NCBI GenBank assembly: GCA_012839095.1
Contig: DUOA01000088.1
Coordinates: 1-39,749 of the forward strand
Length of the DNA stretch: 39,749 nucleotides
Source: Clostridiales bacterium
GTDB lineage: Bacteria > Bacillota > Clostridia > Caldicoprobacterales > DTU083
Direction: 5' to 3'
Shown: piece by piece, positions 38,304 to 39,749 of the stretch
Numbering within the stretch: position 1 is the stretch's first letter
Layout: each line of letters starts with the position of its first letter
The notes under the pieces: generated by a model
Told to the model about the DNA's origin: nothing
Databases searched by the model: none
Seen by the model: the letters and a program-made list of their open reading frames with translations, nothing else
Program-made: the position numbers and the translations under genes

Positions 38304-38519
38304 ATGAAAGAAGAATTAAAAAATATACTTACTAAGTTTGCGGAGTCCGGCTGGGATTTGATTGATAAGCCTGCAATGGATTATCTGTCGGGGGTTGGGG
38401 ACAAGGCAACATTGGTTAAGGCAATAGAACAAGCTGATGAACAGTGTGGCAGCTGCGGTTGTGAATTCGATCCCCTCTACAAAAGAGCTTTGGAGCTATT
38501 ACAGATCCAGTGCACATAA
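38304..38519 (+). CDS. small CGSCGCE-motif protein
   Basis: 71 aa from ATG 38304 after GAGGAGGTGAACA. It is helical and acidic, with a single cysteine cluster near the C-terminus (EQCGSCGCEFDPLYKRALELL), a CxxCxC that could bind zinc or an Fe-S cluster. I recall similar short proteins in Clostridia without assigned function. It is probably co-transcribed with the HEFVH protein upstream. Confidence 0.7.
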   Translation: MKEELKNILTKFAESGWDLIDKPAMDYLSGVGDKATLVKAIEQADEQCGSCGCEFDPLYKRALELLQIQCT

Positions 38520-38605
38520 CCCAGCTTTGAGGAAACACAAAATTTTAAGCCCGGTTCAGCGGTGTAAGTAAAGCATAAACGATAGCTGAAATGAACCAAT
38601 AAGGG

Positions 38606-39562
38606 GTGATTGATCTGAAGAATAGCTTTATGGTGTTAACAGATGAGTACCAATCAAAGTGGGCAGATATGCAATTCTTTGATAAATCTATTCTAAGTCG
38701 TATAGATCCCGGAGTCAAACTTCACACAGAGCTCGCTCATGTCAGAAGCAGTGCAGCATCCTGTATTAATGTGCTGGGCAATTTAGGAAAAGAAGAAAAT
38801 AAAAGCGACCTTATTAAGTTTTTAAATCATTTTGGACTCAATGTCGAAGAAATCATTCCATTCCCATCGGGGGTTGATGTTAATGGTGAATGCTATTACG
38901 ATGAGGGGAATGTAATTTTTGAATGGGTAGGCCCGCTTAAGTCACCAATTAATGAAGCCGGGGGTAAAAGAGGGCAACATCGGACAAGCGTTGATGCGTA
39001 TATTTTGGCCAAAGCAGAGGGAAAGGTTACTCAGCTGTTAATTGAGTGGAAATTCACTGAAACATATCATGGCAGGACATATACGCATAAGTTTGGCGGT
39101 CTTAGGGGAAATGAACGTTTACGAAGATACTCGACTGTTTTGGCAAATCTGAGAAAGGCAAAGGATTTTCCATTTGATATGCGGTCAGAGGACACATTCG
39201 GGCTGGCCGATCTTGGTTATGAACCTCTCTATCAGCTGTTGCGGATGACTTTATTAGCAAAAACAACAACGCCGATGTATTTGACTTCGGATATCCTGGT
39301 AGAAGATTATCGGATTGTCCATTTATCACATTCCCAGAATGCAGGACTCAATTATCTGTCAGAGAAACATCTGATCTTTTCCCCGGGACTGCGAAATATG
39401 GCTGGAAAGTCTTTGCATGAAAGCTGGAGAACAATAATTACAGAGTCAGAAAACTGTAAGTTTTTCGGCGGATACTGGGATGAGGCTATAGAAGTTATCT
39501 CTGATACTCCACTGAAAAAGTACTTAAAAGAACGATTCTGCGGAGCAGGTCATATGGGCTGA
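38606..39562 (+). CDS. PD-(D/E)XK nuclease-like protein (PGN_0703-type putative restriction endonuclease)
   Basis: 318 aa from a GTG at 38606. The start is uncertain: AAGGGG sits too close to GTG, and ATG 38630 is far from it. A core TSVDAYILAKAEGKVTQLLIEWKFTETYHG offers Asp 130 and Glu 147-x-Lys 149, the catalytic pattern of PD-(D/E)XK nucleases, with basic residues after it (GGLRGNERLRRYS). I associate this layout with the PGN_0703 family of putative restriction enzymes, from memory. No methyltransferase is adjacent in the window; the next gene is cut off. It could be a solitary nuclease, part of a defence system extending rightward, or not a nuclease at all. Confidence 0.65.
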   Translation: MIDLKNSFMVLTDEYQSKWADMQFFDKSILSRIDPGVKLHTELAHVRSSAASCINVLGNLGKEENKSDLIKFLNHFGLNVEEIIPFPSGVDVNGECYYDEGNVIFEWVGPLKSPINEAGGKRGQHRTSVDAYILAKAEGKVTQLLIEWKFTETYHGRTYTHKFGGLRGNERLRRYSTVLANLRKAKDFPFDMRSEDTFGLADLGYEPLYQLLRMTLLAKTTTPMYLTSDILVEDYRIVHLSHSQNAGLNYLSEKHLIFSPGLRNMAGKSLHESWRTIITESENCKFFGGYWDEAIEVISDTPLKKYLKERFCGAGHMG

Positions 39563-39701
39563 CAGGATATACGCGCAAGTGACACAGCAGAATATATTTA
39601 TGTGGAATTGCCGAATGAAAGAAAAAATAAGTATAGAACGCAGACTGGCTGCCTATTTAAGTGTACATTCTTAATAAATAACTTAGAAGGAGAGTTGGAG
39701 A

Positions 39702-39749
39702 ATGGAAAAGGTAATATGGGTCAGAAGTCATGGAAAAATGTTGGGTTCA
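39702..39749 (+). CDS. start of a further gene, truncated by window end
   Basis: ATG 39702 behind AGAAGGAGAG opens a frame reading MEKVIWVRSHGKMLGS to the last base. It is too short to identify. It lies 140 nt after the nuclease-like gene, in the same direction. Confidence 0.6.
   Translation, partial: MEKVIWVRSHGKMLGS

Noticed and set aside
39614-39673. 19-codon ORF (MKEKISIERRLAAYLSVHS) before the last gene
   Set aside because: It has no Shine-Dalgarno sequence and resembles nothing known to me.
1-39749. Prophage, integrative element, insertion sequence or CRISPR array
   Set aside because: No integrase, transposase, terminase, cas gene, regularly spaced repeats or att-like duplication was seen.

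Overview
The window reads as a chromosomal segment of an anaerobic, endospore-forming member of the Clostridia (Firmicutes). The evidence is an oxygen-sensitive class III ribonucleotide reductase with its activase (nrdD-nrdG), a spore coat/exosporium-type protein of the CsxC kind, strong AGGAGG ribosome sites with frequent TTG/GTG starts, the walJ-htrA-rlmH gene order of low-GC Gram-positives, and a DUF421-DUF4363 pair. I cannot name a genus from sequence alone. I saw no rRNA, tRNA, CRISPR array, insertion sequence or phage gene.

Layout. 0-2 kb (minus): a LuxR-type response regulator cut by the window edge and its membrane histidine kinase, overlapping by ATGA. 2.3-6.7 kb (plus): a VanY-type D,D-carboxypeptidase, the Mg2+ channel mgtE behind a switch-like leader, and a solitary DPPY-type adenine methyltransferase. 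6.7-9.6 kb (minus): nrdD-nrdG behind two NrdR boxes. 10-17.5 kb (plus): envelope and spore genes, namely a NagZ-type lipoprotein, a CsxC-like spore protein, an M1-type metallopeptidase, a LysM/G5/M23 endopeptidase and murA. 17.6-19.7 kb (plus): an ABC-F ATPase behind a leader peptide and a long attenuator; it converges on a malic enzyme (minus, to 20.9 kb). 21.2-26.4 kb (plus): walJ, an HtrA lipoprotein protease, a CPBP protease, rlmH and a MATE exporter. 26.5-39.7 kb: smaller, mostly self-standing genes: yjbQ, a 41-codon ORF, DUF1801, a uracil-DNA-glycosylase-like protein, DUF421-DUF4363, a TetR regulator divergent from a flavin/Fe-S enoate-reductase-like enzyme with twin operators, an ACP-phosphodiesterase-like protein, two GNATs, several unrecognised membrane proteins, a HEFVH-motif metalloprotein, a small Cys-rich protein, a PD-(D/E)XK nuclease-like protein and the first codons of one more gene.

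How it fits together. The first 26 kb is mostly conserved housekeeping: cell-wall synthesis and turnover, envelope proteolysis, anaerobic DNA precursor supply and Mg2+ uptake. Several cell-wall genes carry TGTWAH-type direct repeats resembling WalR sites, although walRK is not in the window. The last 13 kb looks more accessory.

The best leads are regulatory. The strongest is a leader peptide (MRICFLAG) plus mutually exclusive antiterminator/terminator helices before the ABC-F gene. Next is an mgtE leader in which a decoy copy of the Shine-Dalgarno competes with the real one for the same anti-SD strand. A 48-nt nested inverted repeat lies before the spore-protein gene. The most obscure proteins are the HEFVH metalloprotein and the nuclease-like protein at the right end. 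All structures were folded by eye; no search or folding program was run.
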